Positions 25,444 to 34,607 of a stretch of 64,000 bases of DNA are shown here, piece by piece. Source of the DNA: Micromonospora sp. NBC_01699. Lineage in GTDB: Bacteria > Actinomycetota > Actinomycetes > Mycobacteriales > Micromonosporaceae. Positions within the stretch are counted from its first letter, which is position 1. Each line of letters begins with the position of its first letter. The notes beneath the pieces were generated by a model. The model ran no database searches and was not told where the DNA came from. It saw only the letters and a program-made list of their open reading frames with translations. The stretch lies in contig NZ_CP109199.1 of the NCBI RefSeq assembly GCF_036250065.1, forward strand, positions 3,596,001 through 3,660,000. Direction: 5' to 3'. The position numbers and the translations under genes were made by a program.

Positions 25444-26892
25444 TCAGCTACCGGGCTGCGGGAAGGCGACCGGGCTGCGGTGACCGTCCCGGTCCACCGC
25501 CCGGATGCCGAAGAAGACGTTGTCCTTCGACAGGTCGATGGTCACCGTGGTGACGTCGCCGACCTCGATCGCGTGGGTCCACTCCGGTTCGGTCGTCTCC
25601 CGCCAGAGCACCTCGTAGCCGGCCAGGTCCGGCTCGGTGCCGCGCTCCCAGCGCAGCTCGGTGTCGTTGGTCAGGTTGGTGGTCACGATGGTCGCCCGCT
25701 TCGGCGTACCGGGTCCCTGGGCCAGGGACCACAGCACGGCGGCGTTCACCCGGGCCACCCGGGTGATGTAGCCGTAGTCGCAGAACTCCGGCAGGTCGCC
25801 GAACTGCTTGCCGTCCACCACCCGGACGTCCTGGTGCTGGTGGGCGAAGTCCTCGTTCGGCTCGGTGAACCGGCCCGCCGGCCAGCCCTCCCGCAGGAAC
25901 GCTATGTGGTCGCTGCCGCGCAGGTAGCGGTCCCGCCGGTAGATCACCCGTACGTTCATCCCGGTGGCGCTGTTGTCGGCGACGTCGCTGACGAACCGGG
26001 CGAGCTGCCGCGACGGCGAGTCGTTCTCCCCGCCGACCGACTGCCGGGTGCTGGCCTGCCCCGGTGTCTCCGAGGTCGGCACCCCCTCGGCGAACAGCCG
26101 CACCGACTTCGGGTCGCGGGTGCCGTCGTCGGCCCGGCTGCTGCCGACGATGTCGTTGCTGAACATGCCCTGGATATCGGTGCCGGCGGCCTTGTACTGC
26201 TGGGCCAGGTAGGTCGAGCCGTACAGGTTCTGCTCCTCGCCGGCCACGGCGGCGAAGACGACGGTCGCCTCGATCGGCCGGGTCGACATCACCCGGGCCA
26301 GTTCCATCAGCACCGCCACCCCGGAGGCGTCGTCGTCCGCGCCGGGGGCGTCGCTGCTGAAGTCCATGACGTCGGTGCACCGCGAGTCGTAGTGGCCGGT
26401 GATGACGTACACCCGGTTCGGGGAGGTGGTGCCGCGCAGGGTGGCGACCACGTTGGTGATCCGGGTCGGCACCGGGATCCGGGACGCGGACTGCTGGATG
26501 TACGACTGCAACTCGACCGTCAGCCGTCCACCGGAGCCGGCCACGTAGCCCTGCAACTGCTGGTGGATCCAGTCCCGGGCGGCCCCGATGCCCCGCTGCG
26601 GGTCATCCTGGCTGGACAGCGTGTGCCGGGTGCCGAAGGCGGCCAGCCGCCGTACGATCGCCTCGATCCGACGCTGGTCGACCTCGTCCAGCAGCCGGCG
26701 CAACTCCCGGTCGGGGGACTGCGGGCGGGTCGGTCGGCCGGGGCCGTCGTCCCCGCCGTGACCGCCGGCGACGGCCGGCTCGGCGAGCAGCGGCACGGTC
26801 GCCGCCGCGGCGGCCGTCACGGTGGCGGCGGAGAGGAACGTACGGCGGGTCGGCTTCGTGGGCTGTGGGCCGGGGGACTCGTCAGATGCCAT
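25444..26892 (-). CDS. Secreted M28 family zinc aminopeptidase with C-terminal Fn3-like domain
   Basis: The 482-aa precursor has a Tat-type signal (TRRTFLSAATVTAAAAATVP) ending near residue 42. The catalytic M28 domain shows metal ligands in VITGHYDSRCTDVM (His, Asp), GADDDASGVAVLMELARV (bridging Asp), GEEQNLYGS (general-base Glu and metal Glu) and GSDHIAFL. Residues about 395-480 (DLAGYEVLWRETTEPEWTHA) resemble a fibronectin type III strand pattern. It should release amino acids from peptides outside the cell. ATG 26892 agrees with the normal Tat n-region length. It is a single gene, divergent to ndh. Confidence 0.88.
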   Translation of the reverse strand: MASDESPGPQPTKPTRRTFLSAATVTAAAAATVPLLAEPAVAGGHGGDDGPGRPTRPQSPDRELRRLLDEVDQRRIEAIVRRLAAFGTRHTLSSQDDPQRGIGAARDWIHQQLQGYVAGSGGRLTVELQSYIQQSASRIPVPTRITNVVATLRGTTSPNRVYVITGHYDSRCTDVMDFSSDAPGADDDASGVAVLMELARVMSTRPIEATVVFAAVAGEEQNLYGSTYLAQQYKAAGTDIQGMFSNDIVGSSRADDGTRDPKSVRLFAEGVPTSETPGQASTRQSVGGENDSPSRQLARFVSDVADNSATGMNVRVIYRRDRYLRGSDHIAFLREGWPAGRFTEPNEDFAHQHQDVRVVDGKQFGDLPEFCDYGYITRVARVNAAVLWSLAQGPGTPKRATIVTTNLTNDTELRWERGTEPDLAGYEVLWRETTEPEWTHAIEVGDVTTVTIDLSKDNVFFGIRAVDRDGHRSPVAFPQPGS

Positions 26893-27013
26893 GAGATCAT
26901 CGTCATCAATCGACGTGATGAGTGTCAATGCCCGTGATCGACACCCGTCGGCCCGTCCGAACCGGCCCACGGGCCGAGGTTTGTCCCGCTTGTGCCAGGG
27001 AACGGCACCGGCT

Positions 27014-28321
27014 ATGACCACACCGCGTGTCGTGATCGTCGGAGCCGGTTTCGCCGGGTACCACGCGGCGAAACGGCTGTCCCGCCTGTCCCGTGGCCGG
27101 GCCGACATCACCCTGATCAACTCGACCGACTACTTCCTCTACCTGCCCCTGCTGCCCGAGGTCGCGGCGGGCGTACTGGAACCGACCCGGATCACCGTCC
27201 CGCTGACCGGCACCCTGCCCGGCGTACGGGTGGTCGTCGGCGAGGTGGACCGGGTCGACCTGCGCAGCCGTCGGATCGGGTTCACCCCGCCCGAGGGCGA
27301 CCACCGGGAGCTGGGCTACGACCGGCTCGTACTCTCCGTCGGCAGCGTCAACAAGCTGCTGCCCCTGCCCGGCGTGACCGAGCACGCGCACGGGTTCCGG
27401 GGCATGCCGGAGGCGGTCTTCCTGCACGACCACGTGGTTCGTCAGATCGAGTTGGCCGACGCCACCGACGACGCGGCCGAGCGGGTCGCCCGGAGCACGT
27501 TCGTGGTGGTCGGCGCCGGCTACACCGGGACCGAGGTGGCCGCGCACGGGCAGCTGTTCACCGACCGGCTCACCGCCCAGCGGCCCGGATTCGACGTCCG
27601 CCCCCGGTGGATGCTGCTCGACGTCGCCGACCGGGTGCTGCCCGAACTGGACGAGCGGATGTCGGCGACCGCGCAGCGGGTGCTCGACAACCGGGGGATC
27701 GACGTACGGATGGGCACCTCGGTCAAGGAGGCGACGGCGGACGGGGTCCGGCTCAGCGACGGCGAGTACGTACCGACCCGCTCGCTCATCTGGTGCGTCG
27801 GGGTACGCCCGGATCCGCTGGTCGCCGACCTCGGGCTCGGCACCGAACGGGGCCGGCTGACGGTGGACGAGTTCCTCGGCGTACCCGGCTTTCCCGAGGT
27901 GTACGCGTGCGGCGACGCGGCCGCGGTGCCCGACCTGACCCGCCCCGGCCAGGTCACCCCGATGACCGCCCAGCACGCCGAACGACAGGGCAAACTGGTG
28001 GCGCACAACATCGCCGCCTCGTACGGGCGGGGCCGACGGCGGGCGTACCGGCACCATGACCTGGGCTTCGTGGTGGACCTCGGTGGCCGGGACGCGGCCG
28101 CGAACCCGTTGCAGGTGCCGCTGTCCGGGTTGGCGGCCAAGGCGGTCACCAGGGGCTACCACCTGCTCGCGCTGCCGAGCAACCGGGCTCGGGTGGCGGT
28201 GGACTGGCTGCTCGACGCGGTCCTGTCCCGGCCGGCGGTGCAACTGGGCCTGGTCCCCGCCAACGCCGTACCGCTGGAGAGCGCCTCGCCCGAACTCCCG
28301 ACCCGGATCGGGAGCCGCTGA
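27014..28321 (+). CDS. ndh: Type II NADH:quinone oxidoreductase-like FAD protein (NDH-2)
   Basis: The 435-aa flavoprotein has an N-terminal FAD motif VVIVGAGFAGYHAAKRLSRL (about residues 5-24), the NDH-2 signature YFLYLPLLPEVAAG, a second NAD motif FVVVGAGYTGTEVA (about 160) and VYACGDAAAVPD (about 296). Such enzymes pass electrons from NADH to menaquinone without pumping protons at the inner membrane face. The ATG at 27014 gives the standard start one strand before GxGxxG. It is monocistronic; a close paralogous function as sulfide:quinone oxidoreductase is unlikely because the needed Cys pair is missing. Confidence 0.85.
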   Translation: MTTPRVVIVGAGFAGYHAAKRLSRLSRGRADITLINSTDYFLYLPLLPEVAAGVLEPTRITVPLTGTLPGVRVVVGEVDRVDLRSRRIGFTPPEGDHRELGYDRLVLSVGSVNKLLPLPGVTEHAHGFRGMPEAVFLHDHVVRQIELADATDDAAERVARSTFVVVGAGYTGTEVAAHGQLFTDRLTAQRPGFDVRPRWMLLDVADRVLPELDERMSATAQRVLDNRGIDVRMGTSVKEATADGVRLSDGEYVPTRSLIWCVGVRPDPLVADLGLGTERGRLTVDEFLGVPGFPEVYACGDAAAVPDLTRPGQVTPMTAQHAERQGKLVAHNIAASYGRGRRRAYRHHDLGFVVDLGGRDAAANPLQVPLSGLAAKAVTRGYHLLALPSNRARVAVDWLLDAVLSRPAVQLGLVPANAVPLESASPELPTRIGSR

Positions 28322-28340
28322 CCCCGACCGCCGTCGCGGG

Positions 28341-29162
28341 TCAGACCGGGTCGGCGCCCCGGTCGGCGTCGGTGGCCGGGCGGCTGCCGGCGACGAACCG
28401 GTCCAGCGCCGGGCCGTGCAGCACCCCGCCCGGCACCGGGTCCCGCGCGGCCCGGTTCACCAGCCGGGACACCGGCAGCCGGTCCGGCTCGCGGGCGGCG
28501 GCCAGCACCAGGTTGCCGTAGCGCCGGCCGCGCAGCATCGCCCGGCTGGCGATCACCGCGACGTCGGCGAACCGTGCCCGCAGGGTCGCCGCCTGGACCC
28601 GGGAGAACGCCAGTAGCGGCAGGTCGGTCAGGTTGACCAGGTAGATCCCGTCCGGCCGGAGCACCCGGGCGGCCTGCGCCGCGAACTCGACGCTGGCCAC
28701 GTGTGCGGGCATCCGCGCCGCCTGGTAGACATCGGCGAGCACCAGGTCGAACCCACCGTCCGGCTCGCTCTCCAGGGCGGCACGCGCGTCGGCGACCCGT
28801 ACGGTCAGGTCACCGGCCGGCGGCGGCAGCTCCCGCCGGACCAGGTCGACCAGGGCGGCGTCGCGTTCCACCACCACCTGGACCGAGCCGGGCCGGGTCG
28901 CCGCGACGTAACGCGGCAGGGTGAGCCCGCCGCCACCGAGGTGCAGCACCCGCAGCGCCGCGCCGCCGGTCGCCGCCGCGTCAACCACCGAGGCCATCCG
29001 CCGTACGTAGTCGAAGTGCAGGTACGTCGGGTCGACCAGGTCCACGTACGACTGGGGTACGCCGTCCACGAGCAGGATGCGGCCGTTCGGCCGGACCCGG
29101 TCGACCAGGAGTTCCGTCGTCGCGGCCCGGTCCCCGGCCGCCGTCCGAGGTTCGGTCGTCAC
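28341..29162 (-). CDS. Spermidine synthase-like SAM-binding protein
   Basis: This 273-aa protein has the spermidine-synthase fold: motif I LRVLHLGGGGLTLPRYVAAT, then VVVERDAALVDLVRRELPPP and FDLVLADVYQAARMP. The YLHFDYVRRMASVVD stretch matches the polyamine-side helix, but the catalytic Asp and the spermidine-binding loop of true SpeE are not clearly present. Many actinobacterial proteins of this type have unknown methyl- or aminopropyl-transferase roles. It is divergent to the ROK regulator and lies 20 bases from the convergent ndh stop. Confidence 0.78.
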   Translation of the reverse strand: MTTEPRTAAGDRAATTELLVDRVRPNGRILLVDGVPQSYVDLVDPTYLHFDYVRRMASVVDAAATGGAALRVLHLGGGGLTLPRYVAATRPGSVQVVVERDAALVDLVRRELPPPAGDLTVRVADARAALESEPDGGFDLVLADVYQAARMPAHVASVEFAAQAARVLRPDGIYLVNLTDLPLLAFSRVQAATLRARFADVAVIASRAMLRGRRYGNLVLAAAREPDRLPVSRLVNRAARDPVPGGVLHGPALDRFVAGSRPATDADRGADPV

Positions 29163-29298
29163 CGCGCCACGCTAACCGCCGCCGGACCGCCCCTCACCGG
29201 CGACGTCGACCGTTCCCCCGGACGGTGGGTTATCGGCAGGTTTCGAAATAGTTAGGAATCCATGACGGTCACCCCTTGATATCGATGCATGTCGCATG

Positions 29299-29317
29299 GT
29301 TGGTTAGTCGGACCAAC
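29299..29317. promoter_or_regulatory. GTTGGT-N7-ACCAAC dyad before the ROK regulator
   Basis: A 6-bp inverted repeat spaced by seven bases lies 20 bases before the ATG of the ROK gene at 29337. ROK repressors of sugar genes often bind such dyads near their own start. The upstream AT-rich stretch 29235-29265 probably holds the promoter. Binding is inferred. Confidence 0.45.
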
Positions 29318-29336
29318 AGACGAATCAGGGGTCGCG

Positions 29337-30632
29337 ATGTCCACTGCCCCGCGCTCCGGTCAGGTCCGACCGGTCCGCGCGCCCAGCGACCAACTGTCGC
29401 TGCGCCGCGCCAACCTGTCCCGGACCCTCGGACACCTGCGGGTCCACGGCCCCCGCTCGCGCGCTGCCATCGCGGCCGGCACCGGTCTGCACAAGGCGAC
29501 CGTGTCCAGCCTGGTCGACGAACTGCTGGCCCGGCGACTGGTCCGGGAGACCGGGCTGGAGTACTCCGGCACCGCCGGTCGGCCCGGACGCGCGGTCGCC
29601 CTCGACGGGGCCGGCGTCGGCGCCCTCGGAGTCGCGATCAACGTGGACTACCTCGGCGTACACGGCACCGACCTGGCCGGGCGGGCGCTGGTCGAACGCC
29701 GGATCCCGTTCGACGCCACCCGGGGCGGCCAGGACCGCTGCGTACCCGCGCTCACCGAGGTCATCCGGGACGCGCTGGACGACCTCGAACGACTCGGAGC
29801 CACCCCGGTCGGCGTCACCGTGGCGGTGCCGGGGCTGGTCGACGTCGCCCGCGGCACGGTCGTACTCGCGCCCAACCTCGACTGGCACGACCTACCGCTC
29901 GCCACCCGGCTGACCGCTGCCCTCCCGGCCGGTCTTCGGGTGGTCGTAGACAACGACGCCAACCTCGCCGCGCTCGCCGAACACACCTACGGGGTGGCGG
30001 CCGGCAGCCGCGACCTGGTCTACCTGACCGGCGAGGTGGGCGTGGGCGGTGGGGTGATCTCCGACGGCCGGCTGCTGCGCGGCAACGACGGCTTCTCCGG
30101 GGAGGTCGGACACCTGCCGGTGGACCCGGCCGGGCGCCGCTGCGGCTGCGGCCGGACCGGCTGCTGGGAGACGAAGGTCGGACTCGCCGAACTCGTCCGC
30201 GCGATCACCCCCGACCGGGCGTACGGCCTGGACCCGGGACCGCTGCGGGTACCCGAGGAGCGGGTCGCCGAACTGCACCGCCGGCTGGCCGCCGGCGACC
30301 CGGTCGCGCTGGCCGCCGCCGCCGAGGTCGGCCGCTGGCTCGGTCTCGGCGGGGCGATCCTGGTCAACCTGGTCAACCCACGGGTGCTCGTGCTCGGCGG
30401 GTACTTCGCCACGCTGGCCGACTGGCTGATCCCGGCCGCACGGGCCGAACTCGACCGCCTCGCCGTGGCCGGCCCGGCCGCACCCTGCCGGTTCGTCGCC
30501 TCCGACCTCGGCTTCACCGCCGCCGCGCGCGGCGCGGCCGGTGTTGTCGTCGACCGGGTGATTGCCGACCCCACCTCGGTGGGTAACCCCCGTACCGCCG
30601 TGGCTCGGGCCGCACCCGCCCGAACCCCCTAG
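29337..30632 (+). CDS. ROK family transcriptional regulator (sugar-responsive)
   Basis: This 431-aa regulator has a winged HTH at about residues 25-90 (NLSRTLGHLRVHGPRSRAAI, GLHKATVSSLVDELLARRLV) and a sugar-kinase-like ROK domain after it. Visible ROK elements are VTVAVPGLVD, DNDANLAALAEHTYG, GEVGVGGGVISDG, and the zinc motif CGCGRTGCWE. It is of the NagC/XylR type that binds a sugar or sugar phosphate. ATG 29337 fits family length; an ATG at 29289 would overlap the dyad. The secreted ThuA gene lies 197 bases downstream and could be a target. Confidence 0.88.
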   Translation: MSTAPRSGQVRPVRAPSDQLSLRRANLSRTLGHLRVHGPRSRAAIAAGTGLHKATVSSLVDELLARRLVRETGLEYSGTAGRPGRAVALDGAGVGALGVAINVDYLGVHGTDLAGRALVERRIPFDATRGGQDRCVPALTEVIRDALDDLERLGATPVGVTVAVPGLVDVARGTVVLAPNLDWHDLPLATRLTAALPAGLRVVVDNDANLAALAEHTYGVAAGSRDLVYLTGEVGVGGGVISDGRLLRGNDGFSGEVGHLPVDPAGRRCGCGRTGCWETKVGLAELVRAITPDRAYGLDPGPLRVPEERVAELHRRLAAGDPVALAAAAEVGRWLGLGGAILVNLVNPRVLVLGGYFATLADWLIPAARAELDRLAVAGPAAPCRFVASDLGFTAAARGAAGVVVDRVIADPTSVGNPRTAVARAAPARTP

Positions 30633-30829
30633 TCCGCACCGACGTTCCACCCGCCCCCCACCACCCGACCCACCGACCCCACCACCAGTCATCGACCACC
30701 GCCGGCGGCCATCGGCAGCCGACCGGCCCGACCCCCACCACCCGCGACCAGGCGGTCAGCGCGGCGGCGCGCGCCCCGCCCGGTCGCACCCCACCCGTTT
30801 CACCCACGTCCTGACCAGAAAGGCCGATC

Positions 30830-32011
30830 ATGAAACTCCCGATCCGTCGCGCGCTGGCGGTCGCCGCATCCGGCGTGCTGCTCGCCGGCACGGCCGTCGC
30901 CGCCACCGCCGGCCCGGCCCAGGCCGCCGACCCCGCGTACCAGGTCCTCGTCTTCTCCAAGACGGCCGGATTCCGGCACGACGCCATCCCCGTCGGCATC
31001 CAGGCGATCCGTGACCTCGGCGCGGCGAACAACTTCACCGTCACCGCCACCGAGGACGCCGCCCAGTTCACCACGACCAGCCTGGCCCGGTTCCGTACCG
31101 TGGTCTTCCTCAACACCACCGGCGACGTGCTGAACGCCACCCAGCAGACCGCCTTCGAGTCGTACGTCAACGGCGGCGGCGGGTTCGTCGGCGTGCACTC
31201 GGCCGCCGACACCGAGTACGACTGGCCGTACTACGGCCAACTCGTCGGCGCCTGGTTCGCCTCCCACCCGGCCATCCAGCAGGCGAACGTCAACGTGGAG
31301 GACCGTACCCACGCCGCCACCGCACACCTGCCGGCGACCTGGACCCGCACCGACGAGTGGTACAACTACCGCACCAACCCGCGTGCCCAGGTGAAGGTGC
31401 TGGCCAGCCTGACCGAGTCCAGCTACTCCGGCGGCAGCATGGGCGACCACCCGATCGCCTGGTGCCACCCGCAGGCGACCGGACGGGCGTTCTACACCGG
31501 CTTCGGCCACACCCAGGCCTCGTACGCCGACGCCGCGTTCCGCGCACACCTGCTCGGCGGCATCCGGTACGCGGCGGGCTGGGCCCCGGCCGCCTGCACG
31601 CCCGGTGGCGGCGGTGGCGGCGGCTCGGTCACCGTGGAGGCCGAGGCGTTCACCTCGCAGTCCGGCGTCCAGCGGGTCGGCAAGGGCACGGCCAGCGGCG
31701 GCGCGACCGTCGGCTACATCGAGAACGCCGACTGGACCGGGTACGCCTCGGTGAGCACCGCCGGGCGTACCGGCTTCTCGGCCCGGGTCTCCTCCGCCGG
31801 TGCCGGCGGCACGATCGAGGTTCGTTCCGGTTCGGCCACCGGCACCCTGCTCGGCTCGGTGGCGGTGCCGAACACCGGCGGCTGGGAGACCTTCCGTACG
31901 GTCACCACCACCCTGACCGCGTCGGCGACCGGGCCGCTGTTCCTGCGCTTCACCGGCGGCTCGGGATCGCTGTTCGACGTCGACACGGTGACCCTCACCG
32001 GCGGTAGCTGA
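30830..32011 (+). CDS. Secreted ThuA-domain protein with carbohydrate-binding module
   Basis: The 393-aa precursor has a Sec-type signal (MKLPIRRALAVAASGVLLAG... cleavage near AQA at 33). Residues about 38-245 are a ThuA-like (glutamine amidotransferase-fold) domain: VLVFSKTAGFRHDAIPVGIQ, GFVGVHSAADTEYDWPYYG, GDHPIAWCHPQATGRAFYTG. A Gly-rich linker leads to a CBM6/CBM35-like beta-sandwich (about 262-393) with VEAEAFTSQSGVQ and FLRFTGGSGSLFDVDTVTL. Secreted ThuA-CBM proteins are linked to sugar breakdown, with the reaction not settled. It follows the ROK regulator; the perfect hairpin at 32019-32054 closes the transcript. Confidence 0.85.
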   Translation: MKLPIRRALAVAASGVLLAGTAVAATAGPAQAADPAYQVLVFSKTAGFRHDAIPVGIQAIRDLGAANNFTVTATEDAAQFTTTSLARFRTVVFLNTTGDVLNATQQTAFESYVNGGGGFVGVHSAADTEYDWPYYGQLVGAWFASHPAIQQANVNVEDRTHAATAHLPATWTRTDEWYNYRTNPRAQVKVLASLTESSYSGGSMGDHPIAWCHPQATGRAFYTGFGHTQASYADAAFRAHLLGGIRYAAGWAPAACTPGGGGGGGSVTVEAEAFTSQSGVQRVGKGTASGGATVGYIENADWTGYASVSTAGRTGFSARVSSAGAGGTIEVRSGSATGTLLGSVAVPNTGGWETFRTVTTTLTASATGPLFLRFTGGSGSLFDVDTVTLTGGS

Positions 32012-32018
32012 CCGGTCC

Positions 32019-32054
32019 TGCCGGTCGGCGGGTCGTCCCGCCCGCCGACCGGCA
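32019..32054. terminator. Perfect 14-bp hairpin terminator
   Basis: Arms 32019-32032 and 32041-32054 flank an 8-base loop in the gap between the convergent stops of the ThuA gene (32011) and the DUF2267 fusion (32090). It can stop transcripts from both sides. Confidence 0.8.
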
Positions 32055-32089
32055 CTGGTCCGCTCGAACCCCGGTCAGCTCGGGCCGGG

Positions 32090-33070
32090 TCAGCTCAGGC
32101 CGGCGCCGGCCTCGTCGATCGCGTCGTCCACCTGTCGGGCGAGGTCGATGTCGAGCGCCGTCACCGCCCCCACCCGAGAGGTACGGACCACGATCACCGC
32201 GGTGGAGGGGCTCTCCCGGCCGATGCGCGGCCCCCGACCGTTCTGCGGGCGCAACGCCGCCAGCCGGCCCAGCACCCGTTCGAGATTGTCCGGCGGAAGT
32301 TCGATGGTCCGGGTCAGCGACCGCCGGTCCCCGGACCAGTAGGGCAGGTCGGCGAGGGCGGCGCGCAGCTCGTCGTCGGTGAGCGGGGCGGTCCCGCCGT
32401 CCGGGCTGACCACACCACCGCCGGCCGGCGGTGGGCCGAGCAGGTCCCGCAGGTCGATCGGCAGGTCCAGCGACTCGACCAGCTCGCGGTCACGCTCGGC
32501 CAACGCGCTCAGCGTCGCCTGGGCCTGGTAGCGCGCCTGCTCCGGGGTGCGCCGGCTGATCCGGGCCACCTCGGCCAGGAAGCCACCGATGTCCCGTCGC
32601 CGGGCGGCGGTGCCCGACGCGCCGTTGTGCAGCTCGTTCGGCACCGCGGCCAGCAACCGTTCCCGGTCGGCGTCGCCCAGCGCCTCCGCCAGTGCCAGCA
32701 CGGTCGCCTCCGCCGCGCCGCGGGCCTGGTCGAAGTCGACCCCGGCCCGACGTCCCACGTCGGTCACCAGGTCTCGGTACTGGATCACCGCAACCTCGGG
32801 CGCCCCGGTCGGACTGTCCGAATCCGGGAGTGGCCAGGCCGGCGGGGCGCTCGCCGGCACCGAGGCGGGTTCGAGGCCGGCCCGGTCCGCGGCCGGCTTG
32901 CGCGGGCCGGCCTCGGGCGGACCGTCGCGGCGGGTCTGGTCGAGGCTCTCCAGCTGCTTGGACGAGCCGAGCGTGAAACCGGCGCCACTCGGCCGCTGCC
33001 CGCGCTGGCGCGCCTGTCGGGCGAGCGCGCGCCGCCGCTGGTTGTCGCCCTCCATCTGCTTTCCGCTCAT
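32090..33070 (-). CDS. DUF2267 fused to a degenerate pterin-4a-carbinolamine dehydratase-like domain
   Basis: This 326-aa protein has a basic, probably disordered N-terminus (about 1-88), a DUF2267 domain (about 90-215; DLVTDVGRRAGVDFDQARGA) and a C-terminal domain (about 240-326) with the PCD/DCoH pattern: PLTDDELRAALADLPYWSGD, LTRTIELPPDNLERVLGRLA and VIVVRTSRVGAVTALDIDLA. The paired His motif of true dehydratases is replaced (GRESP where HHP is usual), so catalysis is doubtful. ATG 33070 follows GGAAGG. The role is unknown; it may be a scaffold or regulator. Confidence 0.7.
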   Translation of the reverse strand: MSGKQMEGDNQRRRALARQARQRGQRPSGAGFTLGSSKQLESLDQTRRDGPPEAGPRKPAADRAGLEPASVPASAPPAWPLPDSDSPTGAPEVAVIQYRDLVTDVGRRAGVDFDQARGAAEATVLALAEALGDADRERLLAAVPNELHNGASGTAARRRDIGGFLAEVARISRRTPEQARYQAQATLSALAERDRELVESLDLPIDLRDLLGPPPAGGGVVSPDGGTAPLTDDELRAALADLPYWSGDRRSLTRTIELPPDNLERVLGRLAALRPQNGRGPRIGRESPSTAVIVVRTSRVGAVTALDIDLARQVDDAIDEAGAGLS

Positions 33071-33236
33071 GGCCCACGCCTTCCCGTCGTACGCACGGCC
33101 GAAACGGCGGGTACGGACGGGCCGGTCGTCGGCCGGGTCGGGGTCATGCCACCGGGGTGAGGGGAGTTCACCCACCCCGGTCCCACGATCTAGTTGGACC
33201 GGCAGACTTCCGAATGCTCGCGGAAGGAAGGTCGTC

Positions 33237-33548
33237 ATGAAGCGGATCATCGAGATCGTCCCCGCCCGTCCGGGATGGTATTCGCGCTGGCGTCTCACCC
33301 CGGATGCCACACGTTCCTATCCGGTCACGGTCTGGGCCCTGGTGGAGGATGCCGACGGGGCGAGCCGAGAGGTGATCGGTGTCGACTCGGTGGGGCAGTG
33401 GCCGGGCGCGGACGACAACGAACCCGGTGCCGACTTCGTCCGATACCTCTTCCAACCCCCCGACACCGGCCAACCCGACGACGCCGACCACCCCCGCACC
33501 ACCTCCGGCAGCGGCGTCCCCACCCCCCTCCTCCACCCCACCCCCTAA
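33237..33548 (+). CDS. Small hypothetical protein with Pro-rich tail
   Basis: The 103-aa protein is not recognised. Residues 1-72 look ordered (RIIEIVPARPGWYSRWRLTP, VWALVEDADG, GADFVRYLF); the last 30 residues are Pro/Thr/Asp-rich and merge into the C-rich tract after the stop. The ATG has AAGGAAGG upstream. Codon use in the first 70 codons is normal for the window, which supports a real gene. Confidence 0.55.
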   Translation: MKRIIEIVPARPGWYSRWRLTPDATRSYPVTVWALVEDADGASREVIGVDSVGQWPGADDNEPGADFVRYLFQPPDTGQPDDADHPRTTSGSGVPTPLLHPTP

Positions 33549-33911
33549 CTCCCTCCCTCCCTCCCTCCCCTCCCTCCCCTCCCTCCCCTCCCTCCCCTCC
33601 CTCCCTCCCCTCACCCCCCTCTCCCCGTGATCTAGGGCAAATACGTGTGAGTTGATCTCCAACCACACGTATTTGCCCTAGATCGGCGGCGTCAGGGGTG
33701 AGGGGGGAGGAGAGGGAGGTTTTTGGGATTGGGGTCGGATCTGCCACTCGTGGGGGGTTCACGCGCATCGGGGGCCAAAACGGTACGGGGGACAGCGGCA
33801 TTCGTCCGTTCGGCGCGTATCCTGTGGGCAAGGTATTCGTCCGGTGCTTCACCGGTGACGCATTCGTACCCTGTCAGGTCCCCCTCCCCGCCCAACCCGA
33901 GGCAGGCACGT
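33549..33911. repeat. Polypyrimidine tract, perfect hairpin and polypurine tract
   Basis: From 33549 to about 33627 the + strand is almost only C and T in repeated CCCTC-type units. It is followed by a perfect 21-base-armed hairpin (33629-33649 and 33664-33684; the arms contain GATCTAGGGCAAATACG) and then a purine-rich run (33695-33722). The outer tracts are roughly complementary, so the whole 33549-33730 region can be read as one large imperfect palindrome. The rest, to 33911, holds the promoter region of the response regulator. Confidence 0.8.
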
Positions 33912-34358
33912 ATGCACGCCGACACATCGGCTCCCGTTCGCATCCTCGTTGTCGACGACGATCCCGGCGACGTTCTCATGATCGAAGAGGCACTCGGTGA
34001 TTCCGATGTGCACAAGGCGATCGACGTGGTCAGCGACGGCCAGGAGGCGATGGAGTTCCTGCGCCGGCAGGGTCGGCACGTCACGGCGGTACGCCCCGAC
34101 GTGATCCTGTTGGACCTGAACATGCCCCGGATGGACGGCCGTCAGGTGCTCAGCGCGGTCAAGGGTGACGCCGACCTGCGGACGATCCCGGTGGTGGTGT
34201 TGACCACCTCGAACGCGGACACCGACATCATCGGCAGCTACACCTTGCAGGCGAACGCGTACGTGGCCAAGCCGATCGACCTGGACGAGTTCAACGACGC
34301 GGTGCGCCGAATCGACCAGTTCTTCGGGCGGGTGGCGGTCCTGCCCCGCCGGCACTGA
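33912..34358 (+). CDS. Single-domain response regulator (CheY/Rcp1-like)
   Basis: The 148-aa protein is one receiver domain with acidic pocket VDDDPGDVLMIEEALGDSDV, phospho-acceptor Asp in ILLDLNMPRMDG, switch Thr in VVLTTSNADTDI and conserved Lys in YVAKPIDLDEF. No output domain is present, so it must signal through a partner. The sequence is like Rcp1-type regulators that pair with phytochrome-like kinases; no such kinase is in this window. The start at 33912 agrees with family length. Confidence 0.88.
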   Translation: MHADTSAPVRILVVDDDPGDVLMIEEALGDSDVHKAIDVVSDGQEAMEFLRRQGRHVTAVRPDVILLDLNMPRMDGRQVLSAVKGDADLRTIPVVVLTTSNADTDIIGSYTLQANAYVAKPIDLDEFNDAVRRIDQFFGRVAVLPRRH

Positions 34359-34607
34359 CCCGTTTCGTTCGCCATTCCGCAGACGGGTGCCGCCGAACCG
34401 TACGGCTGCGGTCACCGTTGCGCTCCTTCGCGCCCACCCCCCCGTGGGGTGGGCATTGTGTCAGGTCGGGGTGGTCCGGGCGCCGGTGATGGAGTCTTGC
34501 CGGCGACGCCGGTCGAATGATGAATAATTTTGCGGTTTTGCCCCGATGAGCTGCCCGGCTGGCGAGGATTCAGGTGGAAGGAAGACACGCTGCCTGGGGG
34601 GCAAAGC

